Source: Limosilactobacillus ingluviei DSM 15946
GTDB lineage: Bacteria; Bacillota; Bacilli; Lactobacillales; Lactobacillaceae
Assembly: GCF_001435775.1 (NCBI RefSeq)
Contig: NZ_AZFK01000076.1
Coordinates: 22,166-86,165, forward strand
Direction of reading: 5' to 3'
Length of the DNA: 64,000 nt
Part shown: positions 52,489 through 61,945 of the stretch, in pieces
How positions within the stretch are numbered: position 1 is the first letter of the stretch
Layout of the letters: the number at the start of each line of letters is the position of its first letter
Made by a program: the position numbers and the translations under genes
Notes under the pieces: generated by a model
The model's database searches: none
What the model was told of the DNA's origin: nothing
Seen by the model: the letters and a program-made list of their open reading frames with translations, nothing else

Positions 52489-53961
52489 ATGGCTTTTTAC
52501 GATACCGATGTCACCCAATTACACGATGACCTGGTCAACAAGCGGGTTAGTGCGACGGAATTGACCCAGGCGGCGTTTGCGCGGATTAAGGCTACGGACG
52601 ACCAAGTCAAAGCGTTCTTGGCTTTAAATGAAGAAGCGGCCTTAAAGCAAGCCGCGGCCTTAGACCAAGCGGGGATTGCCCCGGACCAAATGCTGGCGGG
52701 GATTCCGCTGGCCGTTAAGGATAACATTGTCACGAAAGGGCTGACAACGACGGCGGCGTCTAAGATGTTAGCTGATTTTAAGCCGGTTTATGATGCGACG
52801 GTGGTCGATAAGCTGCACCAAGCTGGGGTAATCAACGTCGGTAAGACCAACCTGGATGAATTTGCGATGGGGTCGTCCACGGAAAATTCGGCCTTCCAAA
52901 CGACCAAGAACCCGTGGGACCTGACCCGGGTGCCAGGGGGTTCGTCTGGTGGTTCCGCTGCGGCCGTTGCGGCCGGTGACGTGCTAGGGGCCGTCGGGAC
53001 CGATACTGGGGGCTCGATTCGCCAACCGGCTTCCTTTACTGGGGTCGTGGGGATGAAGCCAACTTACGGACGGGTTTCCCGTTGGGGGGTCATTGCCTTT
53101 GGCTCCTCCTTTGATCAAGTTGGTTGGTTGTCGCAAAGCGTCAAGGACAACGCCTACATGTTAGAAGCGATTGCCGGCCTTGATGCCAAGGACATGACCA
53201 GTTCACACCTGGCCGTGCCACACTACGCCGCTAATCTCGCTCAGGCTGACGTTAAGGGACTCAAGATTGCCGTGCCAAAGGAATACTTAGGTGAGGGGAT
53301 TGATGAGGACGTCAAGGAAGTCATCAAGGCGGCCTTGGCCCACTATGAATCCTTGGGGGCCCAGATTGATGAAGTCTCGATGCCGCATACCAAGTATGGG
53401 ATCCCTGCTTACTACATTTTGGCTTCCTCCGAAGCGTCCTCAAACTTGCAACGCTTCGACGGGATTCGTTACGGCTTCCGGGCTGCTGATGTGAAGAATC
53501 TGGAAGACGTTTACGTTAAGACGCGTTCCGAAGGATTTGGCCCAGAAGTAAAGCGGCGGATCATGCTGGGGACCTTCTCCTTATCCGCGGGGTCATATGA
53601 TGCCTACTTTGCCAAGGCGGCGAAGGTCCGGCGCTTGATTGCAGATGACTTTAACCAGGTCTTGGCGGATCATGACGTCATTATGGGGCCAACGGCGGTT
53701 TCAACGGCCTTCAAGGTCGGTGCGGAAATTACGGATCCAACCAAGATGTACTTAAACGACTTGCTGACGGTGTCCGTCAACATGGCTGGTCTGCCGGGGA
53801 TGTCAATTCCAGCTGGCTTCTCTAAGGCTAACGGGATGCCAGTTGGGCTGCAAATTATCGGGAAGGCCTTTGATGAACAGACCGTTTACGATGCCGGGTA
53901 CGTCTTTGAACAAACGACTGATTTCCACAAGCAAACGCCACAATTAGGGGGGCAAAACTAA
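52489..53961 (+). CDS. gatA: Asp/Glu-tRNA amidotransferase subunit A
   Basis: Amidase that releases ammonia from glutamine for Gln-tRNA formation from Glu-tRNA. 490 residues with the Ser-cisSer-Lys triad: K77 in PLAVKDNI, S152 region in [15 protein letters not shown] and S176 in [14 protein letters not shown]. Its TAA abuts the gatB ATG exactly. Confidence 0.97.
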   Translation: MAFYDTDVTQLHDDLVNKRVSATELTQAAFARIKATDDQVKAFLALNEEAALKQAAALDQAGIAPDQMLAGIPLAVKDNIVTKGLTTTAASKMLADFKPVYDATVVDKLHQAGVINVGKTNLDEFAMGSSTENSAFQTTKNPWDLTRVPGGSSGGSAAAVAAGDVLGAVGTDTGGSIRQPASFTGVVGMKPTYGRVSRWGVIAFGSSFDQVGWLSQSVKDNAYMLEAIAGLDAKDMTSSHLAVPHYAANLAQADVKGLKIAVPKEYLGEGIDEDVKEVIKAALAHYESLGAQIDEVSMPHTKYGIPAYYILASSEASSNLQRFDGIRYGFRAADVKNLEDVYVKTRSEGFGPEVKRRIMLGTFSLSAGSYDAYFAKAAKVRRLIADDFNQVLADHDVIMGPTAVSTAFKVGAEITDPTKMYLNDLLTVSVNMAGLPGMSIPAGFSKANGMPVGLQIIGKAFDEQTVYDAGYVFEQTTDFHKQTPQLGGQN

Positions 53962-55386
53962 ATGAATTTTGAAACCACTATTGGTCTGGAAGTCCACGTG
54001 GAATTAAAGACCAACTCCAAGATTTATAGCCCGTCCCCGGTTAACTTTGGGGCGGCACCAAACGAAAATACCAATGTGATTGACTGGGGGTACCCCGGGG
54101 TCTTACCGAGTCTGAACAAGGGGGTAGTCAAAGCCGGAATCATGGCCGGCTTGGCCTTGCATGCCGAAATTACCAAGCAGATGCACTTTGACCGGAAGAA
54201 CTACTTCTACCCGGATAACCCGAAGGCGTACCAAATTACCCAATCAGAAACGCCAATTGCCCACGATGGCTGGGTTGAAATTGAAGTGAACGGCAAAAAG
54301 AAGAAGATCGGGATTGCCGAAATGCATATTGAAGAAGACGCCGGGAAAAACACCCACACGGGCCAGTATTCCTATGTCGACTTAAACCGGCAGGGCACGC
54401 CGTTGATCGAAATCGTCTCTAAGCCCGACATTGCGTCGCCAGAAGAAGCAGTGGCCTACTTAGAAGCCTTGCGGCAACGCATTCAATTTACCGGGATTTC
54501 GGATGTGAAGATGGAAGAAGGGTCGATGCGGGTGGACACCAACATTTCCGTGCGGCCATTTGGGAGCGATAAGTTCGGGACCAAGACAGAAATGAAGAAC
54601 ATCAACTCCTTTAACTACGTGCGCAATGCCCTGGAATTTGAAGAAAAGCGGCACCAAGCAGTGATTCTCTCCGGGGGCACGATTGTCCAAGAAACCCGGC
54701 GGTATGATGAAGCCACGAAGGGAACCATTTCGATGCGCTCCAAGGAAGGGAGCGATGATTATCGTTACTTCCCCGAACCAGACTTGCCGCCACTGGAAGT
54801 TTCTGATGAATGGATTGATGAAATTCGCCAAGCCATGCCGCAAATGCCCGGTGAACGGCGGGAACACTACGTCAACGACCTGGGCCTGACGGATTACGAT
54901 GCGATGGTTTTGACGCAAACCAAGGAAATGGCGGACTTCTTTGAAGCGGCGGTGGCTACTGGTGCCGATGCCAAGCGGATTGCCAACTACTTGATGAACG
55001 ACGTCAACTCCTACTTAAATGATGAACACGTTGATCTGCAAGACACTAAGCTGACGCCGGACCACTTGGCCGGGATGGTGAAGTTGATTGACAACGGTAC
55101 GATTTCTTCGAAGATGGCCAAAAAGGTCTTTGCCGGGATTATTGACGGGGAAGAACCGGCTGCCTTTGCCAAGGCCCACGGCTTAGTTCAAATGTCTGAT
55201 CCCGCTGAATTAAAGCCAATCATCGATGGGGTCTTGGATAACAATGAACAATCGATCATTGACTTTAAGAACGGGAAAGACCGGGCAATTGGCTTCTTGG
55301 TTGGTCAAATCATGAAGCAAACCCGCGGGAAGGCTAATCCGAAGGTGGTCAACCAAATCTTGATGCAAGCCTTAAACGAACGGTAA
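53962..55386 (+). CDS. gatB: Asp/Glu-tRNA amidotransferase subunit B
   Basis: Kinase-amidotransferase subunit that activates misacylated Glu-tRNA. 474 residues: [42 protein letters not shown], and the C-terminal YqeY-like tail (VDKN-type [16 protein letters not shown]). The presence of GatCAB implies the organism lacks a direct GlnRS. Confidence 0.97.
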   Translation: MNFETTIGLEVHVELKTNSKIYSPSPVNFGAAPNENTNVIDWGYPGVLPSLNKGVVKAGIMAGLALHAEITKQMHFDRKNYFYPDNPKAYQITQSETPIAHDGWVEIEVNGKKKKIGIAEMHIEEDAGKNTHTGQYSYVDLNRQGTPLIEIVSKPDIASPEEAVAYLEALRQRIQFTGISDVKMEEGSMRVDTNISVRPFGSDKFGTKTEMKNINSFNYVRNALEFEEKRHQAVILSGGTIVQETRRYDEATKGTISMRSKEGSDDYRYFPEPDLPPLEVSDEWIDEIRQAMPQMPGERREHYVNDLGLTDYDAMVLTQTKEMADFFEAAVATGADAKRIANYLMNDVNSYLNDEHVDLQDTKLTPDHLAGMVKLIDNGTISSKMAKKVFAGIIDGEEPAAFAKAHGLVQMSDPAELKPIIDGVLDNNEQSIIDFKNGKDRAIGFLVGQIMKQTRGKANPKVVNQILMQALNER

Positions 55387-55402
55387 GAAACGAGGGATGG
55401 TC

Positions 55403-56404
55403 ATGCACAAACGCGCGCGAATTATCTATAACCCAACTTCGGGGCGGGAAGCATTGCGTGGCGACCTGGTGGACATCCTGGCTGTTTACGAACAGGCGGG
55501 GTATGAGACCAGCGCCTATGCAACGACGCCGGAACCTAATTCGGCTAAAAATGAAGCCACCCGGGCGGCCAAGGAGGGCTTTGATTTGATTGTGGCGGCC
55601 GGGGGTGATGGGACCCTAAGCGAAGTTATCAACGGGATTGCGGGGTTAAAACAGCGTCCTACCTTGGCAGTGATCCCGGCCGGCACGACCAATGACTATG
55701 CGCGGGCCCTGCGGGTACCGCGTGAGGACCCAATTGCGGCCGCGAAGTTGATTCTCAAGGCCAACAACCGTTTTAAGATTGATGTCGGCAAGGCCAATGA
55801 CAACTACTTTATGAACATTGCGGCGGGGGGAACTTTAACGGAGTTGACCTATGAAGTTCCGTCGCAAATGAAGTCTTTGTTTGGCTATGCGGCCTACTTT
55901 GCCAAGGGGGCTGAATTATTGCCCCAGATCAAGCCGGTTGAGATGAGCATCAAATACGACGGCCAGGAATTCCGGGGCAAGGCTTCGACGATCTTTTTGG
56001 CCTTGACCAATTCGGTGGGGGGCTTTGAACAGATTGTTCCCGATGCTTCCCTTGATGACGGGAACTTCTCTTTAATTATCGTCAAGGACAGCTCGCTGGT
56101 GGGGATGTTGCAGCTGATGACCAAGGCTTTAAAGGGAACGCACGTGGATGATCCGCGGATTATTTACGCTAAGGCCAAGGACGTCATGGTCACCCCGCTA
56201 GACGACCAAGATCGCTTAATGATCAACCTCGATGGCGAGTACGGTGGCGATGCGCCAATGCACTTTGTCAACCTCAAGCAACACTTGGAAGTAATCGCCA
56301 ACCTGGACGAAATTCCGAATGATGCCTTGACGGCCGATATGAAGAAGTATGAAGACGACTTTGTGCGCGGGGTTGATGAACTAGCGGATCAAACGGCCCA
56401 CTAG
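55403..56404 (+). CDS. dgkB: Diacylglycerol kinase DgkB
   Basis: Soluble lipid kinase that returns diacylglycerol, a by-product of lipoteichoic acid synthesis, to phosphatidic acid. 333 residues with IIYNPTSG at the start and the ATP loop AAGGDGTLSEVING (G67-T71). ATG 55403 has CGAGGG six bases upstream and is preferred over ATG 55397. It follows gatB, the known order in Firmicutes. Confidence 0.93.
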   Translation: MHKRARIIYNPTSGREALRGDLVDILAVYEQAGYETSAYATTPEPNSAKNEATRAAKEGFDLIVAAGGDGTLSEVINGIAGLKQRPTLAVIPAGTTNDYARALRVPREDPIAAAKLILKANNRFKIDVGKANDNYFMNIAAGGTLTELTYEVPSQMKSLFGYAAYFAKGAELLPQIKPVEMSIKYDGQEFRGKASTIFLALTNSVGGFEQIVPDASLDDGNFSLIIVKDSSLVGMLQLMTKALKGTHVDDPRIIYAKAKDVMVTPLDDQDRLMINLDGEYGGDAPMHFVNLKQHLEVIANLDEIPNDALTADMKKYEDDFVRGVDELADQTAH

Positions 56405-56405
56405 T

Positions 56406-56435
56406 TTGGACATTCCACCGGGAACTTAGTAGAAT
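56406..56435 (+). promoter_or_regulatory. Promoter of rlmD
   Basis: TTGGAC, 18-base spacer, TAGAAT, starting right after the dgkB stop and just before a terminator hairpin. Confidence 0.5.
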
Positions 56436-56438
56436 AGA

Positions 56439-56464
56439 AGGGCTGGGATTTTCCCAGCTCTTTT
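56439..56464 (+). terminator. Terminator between dgkB and rlmD
   Basis: AGGGCTGGGA and TCCCAGCTCT pair around TTT, followed by TTTT. It overlaps the predicted start point of the rlmD promoter, so it mainly ends the upstream operon. Confidence 0.7.
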
Positions 56465-56494
56465 GCGTACATAGGAAAACAGGAGGAATCACGC

Positions 56495-57865
56495 ATGAAG
56501 TTACAGCTACCGGTCCACAAGAACGAACACCGCACGGGGACCGTAACGGATCTGACCTACGAAGGCAACGGGGTGATCAAAGTTGACCATTACCCGATTT
56601 TTATCCCGAACGCCCTGTCGGGGGAAACGATTGAGTACGTCGTCACCAAAGTTAGTAAGAACTTTGCTTGGGGGCGGGCGCTGGCTTGGCAAACCAAGAG
56701 TGCCGACCGGGTTGAGCTGGCCGATCAGCGCTACTTGCAGACCGGGATTGCGCCCTTGGGGCATTTAAGTTATCCAGCCCAGCTGAAGTTTAAGCAGAAG
56801 TTGCTGGTCGACCTCCTAGCCAAGGCCCATCTGCCGTTGGAAGTGGCACCGACCTTGGGGATGAAAACCCCTGTGCGTTATCGCAACAAGGCCCAAGTGC
56901 CGGTGAAATTAATCCGGGGACGCTTAGAGACCGGGTTTTACAAGCGGGGCAGCCATGATTTGGTGCCAATTGAAGACTTTTTGATTCAAGATCCGGTGAT
57001 TGACCAAACGATCGTGGCGGTCCGGGATGTTTTACGCCGCCACCAGATTCCAGCCTATGATGAACAAACCGGGCGCGGCGTGATCCGGACGGTGATGGTC
57101 CGGCGGGGGTATTATTCCCACGAGGTGATGGTGGTCTTGATTACCAAGACCAAGCACTTGCCAGCCCAACAAGCCCTGACAGCTGAAATTGTTGCCGCCG
57201 TGCCAGAACTAAAGAGTTTGGTCCAGAACATTAACGAAAAGCAGACGAATAAGCTATTGGGGGATCAGAACCGGGTCTTATGGGGCCAAGCCACGATTAA
57301 TGATCAGCTCTTGGGGATCGACTTTAAGATTTCCCCACTATCCTTTTACCAGGTTAATCCCCAACAAACCGAAAAGCTGTATCAAACTGCAATTGAGCAA
57401 GCCAAATTGGACGGTAGTCAGGCCGTGATTGATGCCTATTGTGGAATCGGGACGATTTCTTTGGCGGTAGCTAAGCACGCCAAAAAGGTCTACGGGGTTG
57501 AAATCGTACCGGCCGCGATTGCCGATGCCAAGCAGAATGCGGCCTTAAACGGAATTGATAACGCTGAATTTGTGGTTGGCAAGGCTGAAGAACAGATGGC
57601 CAAGTGGCAAGCCGCCGGGCTGAAGCCAGATGTGTTGATCGTCGACCCACCGCGCAAGGGGTTGGCAGAAAGCTTAATTGAAGCCGCCGGGGTGATGGGC
57701 CCGCAAAAGATCATCTATGTGTCGTGCAATCCGGCCACCTTGGTGCGCGATTTGCAGCGCTTGGCGGCGGTGGGCTATCAGGTTACCAAACCAATTCAGC
57801 CCGTTGATCAGTTTCCACAAACGACCCATGTGGAGAGCGTTTCTGTCCTTGAGCGTGACGAGTAG
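56495..57865 (+). CDS. rlmD: 23S rRNA uracil-C5 methyltransferase (RlmD/RlmCD-type)
   Basis: SAM-dependent enzyme methylating uridines of 23S rRNA. 456 residues: N-terminal TRAM domain (TGTVTDLTYEGNGVIKVDHYPIFIPNALSG), SAM loop DAYCGIGTISLAVA, IVDPPRKGL, and the nucleophile C411 in YVSCNPATLVRDL. The N-terminal iron-sulfur cysteines of E. coli RlmD are not evident, as in many Gram-positive homologues that modify two positions. GGAGG precedes ATG. A perfect hairpin covers the stop codon. Confidence 0.94.
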   Translation: MKLQLPVHKNEHRTGTVTDLTYEGNGVIKVDHYPIFIPNALSGETIEYVVTKVSKNFAWGRALAWQTKSADRVELADQRYLQTGIAPLGHLSYPAQLKFKQKLLVDLLAKAHLPLEVAPTLGMKTPVRYRNKAQVPVKLIRGRLETGFYKRGSHDLVPIEDFLIQDPVIDQTIVAVRDVLRRHQIPAYDEQTGRGVIRTVMVRRGYYSHEVMVVLITKTKHLPAQQALTAEIVAAVPELKSLVQNINEKQTNKLLGDQNRVLWGQATINDQLLGIDFKISPLSFYQVNPQQTEKLYQTAIEQAKLDGSQAVIDAYCGIGTISLAVAKHAKKVYGVEIVPAAIADAKQNAALNGIDNAEFVVGKAEEQMAKWQAAGLKPDVLIVDPPRKGLAESLIEAAGVMGPQKIIYVSCNPATLVRDLQRLAAVGYQVTKPIQPVDQFPQTTHVESVSVLERDE

Positions 57866-57877
57866 TCACGCTCAAGG
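57847..57877. terminator. Perfect hairpin over the rlmD stop codon
   Basis: CCTTGAGCGTGAC pairs without mismatch with GTCACGCTCAAGG; the five-base loop contains part of the TAG stop. No T tract follows directly. It marks the end of the conserved core gene order. Confidence 0.6.
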
Positions 57878-57974
57878 CCTTGGAAAAGATCTGATTTTAG
57901 CGGACTCAACCTACAGTTTGTGTAAAAAAAACGATGGTTCCAGTTATGCTTGAGTCATGAAAGGAGGGCCCGAT

Positions 57975-58589
57975 ATGGATCAAATCAAAATTGGAAAATT
58001 CATAGCATCCTGTAGAAAAGAATTGGGCATGACTCAGGCAAACCTTGCTGAGAAGCTCGGAATTAGTGATCGGGCAATATCAAAATGGGAGACAGGCAAG
58101 TCGATGCCTGATTCAGGGCTCATGTTGGAGCTTTGTGATCTTTTAAAGATTAACGTCAACGAACTTCTGTCGGGCGAAAGAATTATGACCGAGGCATATG
58201 ACAGACGGGCAGAGGCAAACCTGCTGGCGATGAGGCAAGAGGTTGAGAAAAAGAACCGCCAGATGCTTAGGATGGAATACTGGCTTTCTTATCCGGCTCT
58301 GATTGCTGGGTTGGCCATGGTGTTAGTGGCGGCATTCATAGAGATACCGGTTTGGCTACGAATTTTACTCACCGGGTTTGCACTCGTGATTATCCTTACG
58401 GTTGCCTTGATCGCCGTGGGGATTGAACAAACGGCCGGCTATTATGAATGCCAGAATTGCCACCACAGATATGTCCCTACTTACTGGCAGACAATTCTTG
58501 CGATGCATAGGGGACGGACAAGGTATATGAAATGCCCGGAATGTGGAAAACGAAGTTGGCAGAAAAAAGCTCTCACAAAAGAAGGCTAG
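57975..58589 (+). CDS. XRE-family regulator with two membrane helices and a zinc ribbon
   Basis: 204-residue protein in three parts: an HTH_3 DNA-binding domain (residues 6-65, LGMTQANLAEKLGISDRAISKWETGKSMP), two adjacent transmembrane helices (about 106-123 and 127-150), and a C-terminal zinc ribbon with C159/C162 and C187/C190. Such regulators tie membrane or envelope state to transcription; the target is unknown. The start at 57975 follows AAAGGAGGG; an ATG inside that site is in frame and less likely. It uses AGA and ATA codons that core genes here avoid, which together with its place beside an IS suggests acquisition. A terminator follows. Confidence 0.85.
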   Translation: MDQIKIGKFIASCRKELGMTQANLAEKLGISDRAISKWETGKSMPDSGLMLELCDLLKINVNELLSGERIMTEAYDRRAEANLLAMRQEVEKKNRQMLRMEYWLSYPALIAGLAMVLVAAFIEIPVWLRILLTGFALVIILTVALIAVGIEQTAGYYECQNCHHRYVPTYWQTILAMHRGRTRYMKCPECGKRSWQKKALTKEG

Positions 58590-58598
58590 GATAGACTA

Positions 58599-58646
58599 AG
58601 GCTCCTTACTACCGGCAAATGAGCTGGTGACGAGGAGCTTTTTTTA
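58599..58646 (+). terminator. Terminator after the XRE gene
   Basis: AAGGCTCCT pairs with AGGAGCTT around a smaller internal stem, followed by seven T. Confidence 0.8.
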
Positions 58647-58887
58647 TGGATTGGGGGTCTTAAGTCCGTTGGCTTACAGCCGGACCTGTCGATCTGGAAC
58701 GCATTTTAGTAGGGGTGGTAGCGGGTTTTCCTAACCACTTAGCACCTCAAAATAACCACCTAGCGGGAATCGATCCTTCCAAAATATTACTTTTAGTACG
58801 GTCACCTTTTAAAAAAGTTAACAGAAGGTATAACTAAATTATTTCATTTTTGAGTAAAAGGAGCTTCCGCTTTTTCTTGTCACAAAA
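58647..58887. other. Non-coding stretch between XRE terminator and IS30 element
   Basis: No gene recognised. It contains a small direct repeat (AACCACTTAGC and AACCACCTAGC, about 58,732-58,764) and, next to the IS end, a hairpin-like AAAAGGAGC-TTCC-GCTTTTT that may be a terminator remnant. Confidence 0.4.
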
Positions 58888-59940
58888 TGTCAATTTAAGT
58901 TAGAAAAAAAGTAGTTGCTCATCAGTGATATACTTCATGAATACCTCGTAAGGTGTTTGATAGCCCAATGACTTGCGAGGAATGTTGTTCCGGTAGCTCA
59001 TTATTTGAGCAACCTCTTCATCAGCTAGGTGGCGGAGATCGCGACCTTTGTGGAGTCCATCGCGCCGCAGAAGGCCGTTGTTGTTCTCGTTTAACCCCCG
59101 TTGGTTAGGTGCCCCCACCTCGGCAAAGTAGGTCTGGAGGTCAAATTGGTTGGCAATTGCTCGCCAGTCAGCGAACTCCTTCCCATTGTCGAAGGTAATC
59201 GACTTGAAGTAGTGGGGTGGAAACTTTGCCAGCCATTCCTGTAAGTGCTGGATCACACTGGTGGCCGTCTTACTATGGACGTTAAGAATCACTTCGACTT
59301 TGGAAATCCGTTCGACCAAAGTCATAACGGCGCCCTGATGTCCTTTGTCCTGGACGGTGTCGGCTTCAAGGTGGCCGAATTCACGGTTAAAGTTGGGAAA
59401 GTCAACAGCCCGTTGGTGAATGCTTTGGCCAAGTTGACCGGCCTTCCCCCGCCGTTCTACGTAACCATTGGGGCGACGCTTTCCTTTCATCGGCAAGGTC
59501 CGCACATCAAAATTGCCCCGCTTAAAAAGGCGGTAAAGCGTCCGCATACTACAGCTGAGTGGCCGTTCAGCGCGTCCCATAATTGTGTCTGGCGTCCAGC
59601 CTTGAGCCACTTTGACTTTGATATAAGTTACCTCATCAGTGGGCAATTGAATGGCCTTCCGACCGCAATGAGCCTTGTTTTTACGATAGTGTTGGCAATA
59701 CTCTTGGAGCGTGTGGCCGGCGGCCAGAAAGCGATAAACTCGGTAGACGGTTTCTAAGCTCCGGTGCAAAAGTTTGGCAGCTCGGTAGGCTTTTACTCCT
59801 TGGTCACGAAAATTAGCGATCATCGTTAGTTCGTCTATGGTAAGATGATGGTAGGTCATTTGTGGTGTCCTTTCTTTTGATGTATGGGTATTCAAAAGTC
59901 TACCACAAATGGCTTTTTATTTTTCTAACTTAATTTTACA
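58888..59940 (-). mobile_element. IS30-family insertion sequence
   Basis: Complete element of about 1,053 bases holding one transposase gene. Imperfect terminal inverted repeats of about 21 bases share TTAAGTTAGAAAAA and begin TGTCAATT (left) and TGTAAAAT (right, read inwards). A target duplication is not clear; at most AA is repeated. The right end lies 20 bases before the FNR-type box of the metal operon. Confidence 0.85.
58900..59859 (-). CDS. IS30-family transposase
   Basis: 319-residue DDE transposase. The N-terminal helix-turn-helix is HHLTIDELTMIANFRDQGVKAYRAAKLLHRSLETVYR, and the catalytic triad follows as Asp in HLEADTVQDKG, Asp in TFDNGKEF, and Glu in NENNNGLLRRDGL. The ATG at 59859 has AAAGGA nine bases ahead; the frame is open 36 bases further without support. 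It appears intact and so the element may be active. Confidence 0.93.
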   Translation of the reverse strand: MTYHHLTIDELTMIANFRDQGVKAYRAAKLLHRSLETVYRVYRFLAAGHTLQEYCQHYRKNKAHCGRKAIQLPTDEVTYIKVKVAQGWTPDTIMGRAERPLSCSMRTLYRLFKRGNFDVRTLPMKGKRRPNGYVERRGKAGQLGQSIHQRAVDFPNFNREFGHLEADTVQDKGHQGAVMTLVERISKVEVILNVHSKTATSVIQHLQEWLAKFPPHYFKSITFDNGKEFADWRAIANQFDLQTYFAEVGAPNQRGLNENNNGLLRRDGLHKGRDLRHLADEEVAQIMSYRNNIPRKSLGYQTPYEVFMKYITDEQLLFF

Positions 59941-59959
59941 AACCGCGAAATTACCAAAC

Positions 59960-59973
59960 TTGATGACGGTCAA
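59960..59973. promoter_or_regulatory. FNR/FLP-type box upstream of the metal ATPase gene
   Basis: TTGAT-GACG-GTCAA matches nine of ten defined positions of the FNR consensus TTGATnnnnATCAA and lies in a longer perfect palindrome ACTTGA-N6-TCAAGT (59,958-59,975). Its centre is about 41.5 bases before the predicted start point, the class II activator position. The operon's own last gene encodes a matching Crp/Fnr protein. Confidence 0.65.
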
Positions 59974-59995
59974 GTAACTTACTAGCTTCTTTTCT

Positions 59996-60001
59996 TATAC
60001 T
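59996..60001 (+). promoter_or_regulatory. -10 element of the metal ATPase operon
   Basis: TATACT; the -35 place (AGTAAC) is poor and abuts the FNR-type box, as expected for an activator-dependent promoter. A GGAGG ribosome site follows at 60,015. Confidence 0.5.
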
Positions 60002-60026
60002 AAGGACAGTAAAAGGAGGTACCGAT

Positions 60027-61883
60027 ATGGTAAAAGTACAACGATTCCTGACTGAGCAACGGCAAGCATTGGTGATCGGCTTGACCGTTTTATTAATTCT
60101 GGCAGAAGCTTTTCGCTTTATCAGCTCAAATAACTTAATGTATCAGATCCTAATGGCCATTGCAGGGGTCATCGGTCTATTGCCGATTTTATTCACAGCC
60201 ATCTCGTCATTAGAGGTACGGCTGATATCGATTGATGTTCTCGTCAGTATTGCGGTGATCGGTGCGTTTATCATTGGCGAATATAACGAAGCGGCGATTG
60301 TTACCTGGCTTTTTATGGTTGGTGAGGTATTAGAAAACGCTACTTTAAGGAAGACACGGTCGGCAATTAAGCAACTAACCGAACTTGCTCCTCAAACCGC
60401 GGTGGTGATTGATGAAGATGGCAATACCAGTGATGAGGATGTGGACTTCATTGATCCAGGGGACATGGTCTTGATTAAGACCGGAAATCAGGTTCCAGTC
60501 GATGGCACGATCAAGACTGGGACTGCCGTTCTAAATGAAGCTAGTATTACTGGGGAGTCCCGGTTAGTTAAGAAACATCCTGGAGATGCAGTTTTTGCGG
60601 GAACCATTTTGGAAAATGGGACGGTGACGGTGAATACTACCGCGGCAGGCGAAGATACTACGTTCGGTAAAATTATTGAACTAGTGGAAGAAGCTCAGGA
60701 TTCGCAAGCGAAGACGCAACGCTTTATTGATCGCTTCGCCCGTTATTACACGCCAGTTGTGCTATTGGTAGCAATTATGGTTGGCTTGATTACACGAGAC
60801 GTGCGGTTAGCAATTACCGTAATGGTTCTTGGTTGTCCAGGTGCGCTTGTGATTGGTGTCCCTGCATCTACTGTTGCTGGAATCGGTAATGGTGCTCGTC
60901 AGGGGATTCTCTTTAAGGGTTCCGATGTCATGGACCGGATGAAGCATATTGACGCGATTGCCTTTGATAAGACGGGTACCTTAACTGTCGGGAAGCCAGT
61001 TGTTACTAGTGTCAATGTTCTGAACGGAGACCGACAGACGATTATTGATCAAGCGGTAGCAGTTGAACAACGATCGGACCACCCGTTGGCACAAGCAATT
61101 AGCAAGCTAGATAGGAAGTACGATTATCAGCCAACCGATATTCAAACGATTAAGGGACAGGGAATCCGAGCGCAAATTGGTGAAGGTGAGTACTTATTAG
61201 GTAATCCAACCCTGATTAAAGACTTATTAGGTACCAGTTCAACTCTCGACCAACTCATTGATCAACTGACGAGTGATGGAAATTCGATTGTTATTTTTGC
61301 CAGCATGGATCACCATGAATTGGCAATCTTTGGTATCAAAGATCAGTTACGATCACAGGCACAATCGGCGTTACGACAATTAAAAGCGTTAGGGGTCAAA
61401 CGACTCATAATGTTGACTGGCGATAATGAAGGAACCGCTCATCAGATCGCAGCTAACCTGCCAATCGATGAAGTTCACGCAGCGATGCTTCCTCAAGGGA
61501 AAGCTGACTATCTCAAACAGCAACAGGTTGACGGTCATCGGATCGCATTTATTGGTGACGGGATTAATGATAGTCCGGCACTCTCCGCAGCTGATGTTGC
61601 AGTAGCAATGGGTTCCGGTACTGATGTTGCAATGGATGTAGCCGACCTAGTACTTGTGAAATCAGATCTGAATAGTCTAGTCACCAGTTTTCGCTTGGCA
61701 CGGCGAACCATTACCAATATGAATGAAAACATCTTGATTGCCTTACTGACGGTAGTGCTATTGTTTATTGGACTTTTTGTTGGTTATATCGAAATGGCAT
61801 CAGGAATGCTGATCCATGAGCTTAGTATTCTGATTGTTATTTTGAACAGTATGCGATTGATGAAACGAATTTCTCAAAATTGA
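60027..61883 (+). CDS. P1B-type heavy-metal ATPase with CPG motif
   Basis: Membrane ATPase of 618 residues with the P-type core: ITGES (175-178), phosphorylated D314 in DKTGTLT, metal-ATPase HP at H352-P353, and GDGINDSPALSAADVAVAMGSGTD. Eight transmembrane helices are inferred. The transport-site helix reads LGCPGALVIG (C270-P271-G272) rather than the CPC, CPH, SPC or TPC of known groups, and the last helix pair ends HELSILIVILNSMRLM, which resembles the HEGxT region of P1B-4 (iron/cobalt) enzymes but is altered. No N-terminal metal-binding domain is present; a free one is encoded next. The metal cannot be assigned. GC is lower than in core genes. Confidence 0.92.
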   Translation: MVKVQRFLTEQRQALVIGLTVLLILAEAFRFISSNNLMYQILMAIAGVIGLLPILFTAISSLEVRLISIDVLVSIAVIGAFIIGEYNEAAIVTWLFMVGEVLENATLRKTRSAIKQLTELAPQTAVVIDEDGNTSDEDVDFIDPGDMVLIKTGNQVPVDGTIKTGTAVLNEASITGESRLVKKHPGDAVFAGTILENGTVTVNTTAAGEDTTFGKIIELVEEAQDSQAKTQRFIDRFARYYTPVVLLVAIMVGLITRDVRLAITVMVLGCPGALVIGVPASTVAGIGNGARQGILFKGSDVMDRMKHIDAIAFDKTGTLTVGKPVVTSVNVLNGDRQTIIDQAVAVEQRSDHPLAQAISKLDRKYDYQPTDIQTIKGQGIRAQIGEGEYLLGNPTLIKDLLGTSSTLDQLIDQLTSDGNSIVIFASMDHHELAIFGIKDQLRSQAQSALRQLKALGVKRLIMLTGDNEGTAHQIAANLPIDEVHAAMLPQGKADYLKQQQVDGHRIAFIGDGINDSPALSAADVAVAMGSGTDVAMDVADLVLVKSDLNSLVTSFRLARRTITNMNENILIALLTVVLLFIGLFVGYIEMASGMLIHELSILIVILNSMRLMKRISQN

Positions 61884-61945
61884 TGACAATCAATTTTTAT
61901 TTACGGTGGCTAAATTACAATGAAAATAACAAAGGAGTGATAACC

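Noticed and set aside
58733..58764. CRISPR-like repeat
   Set aside because: Only two copies of an eleven-base motif with no regular spacing.
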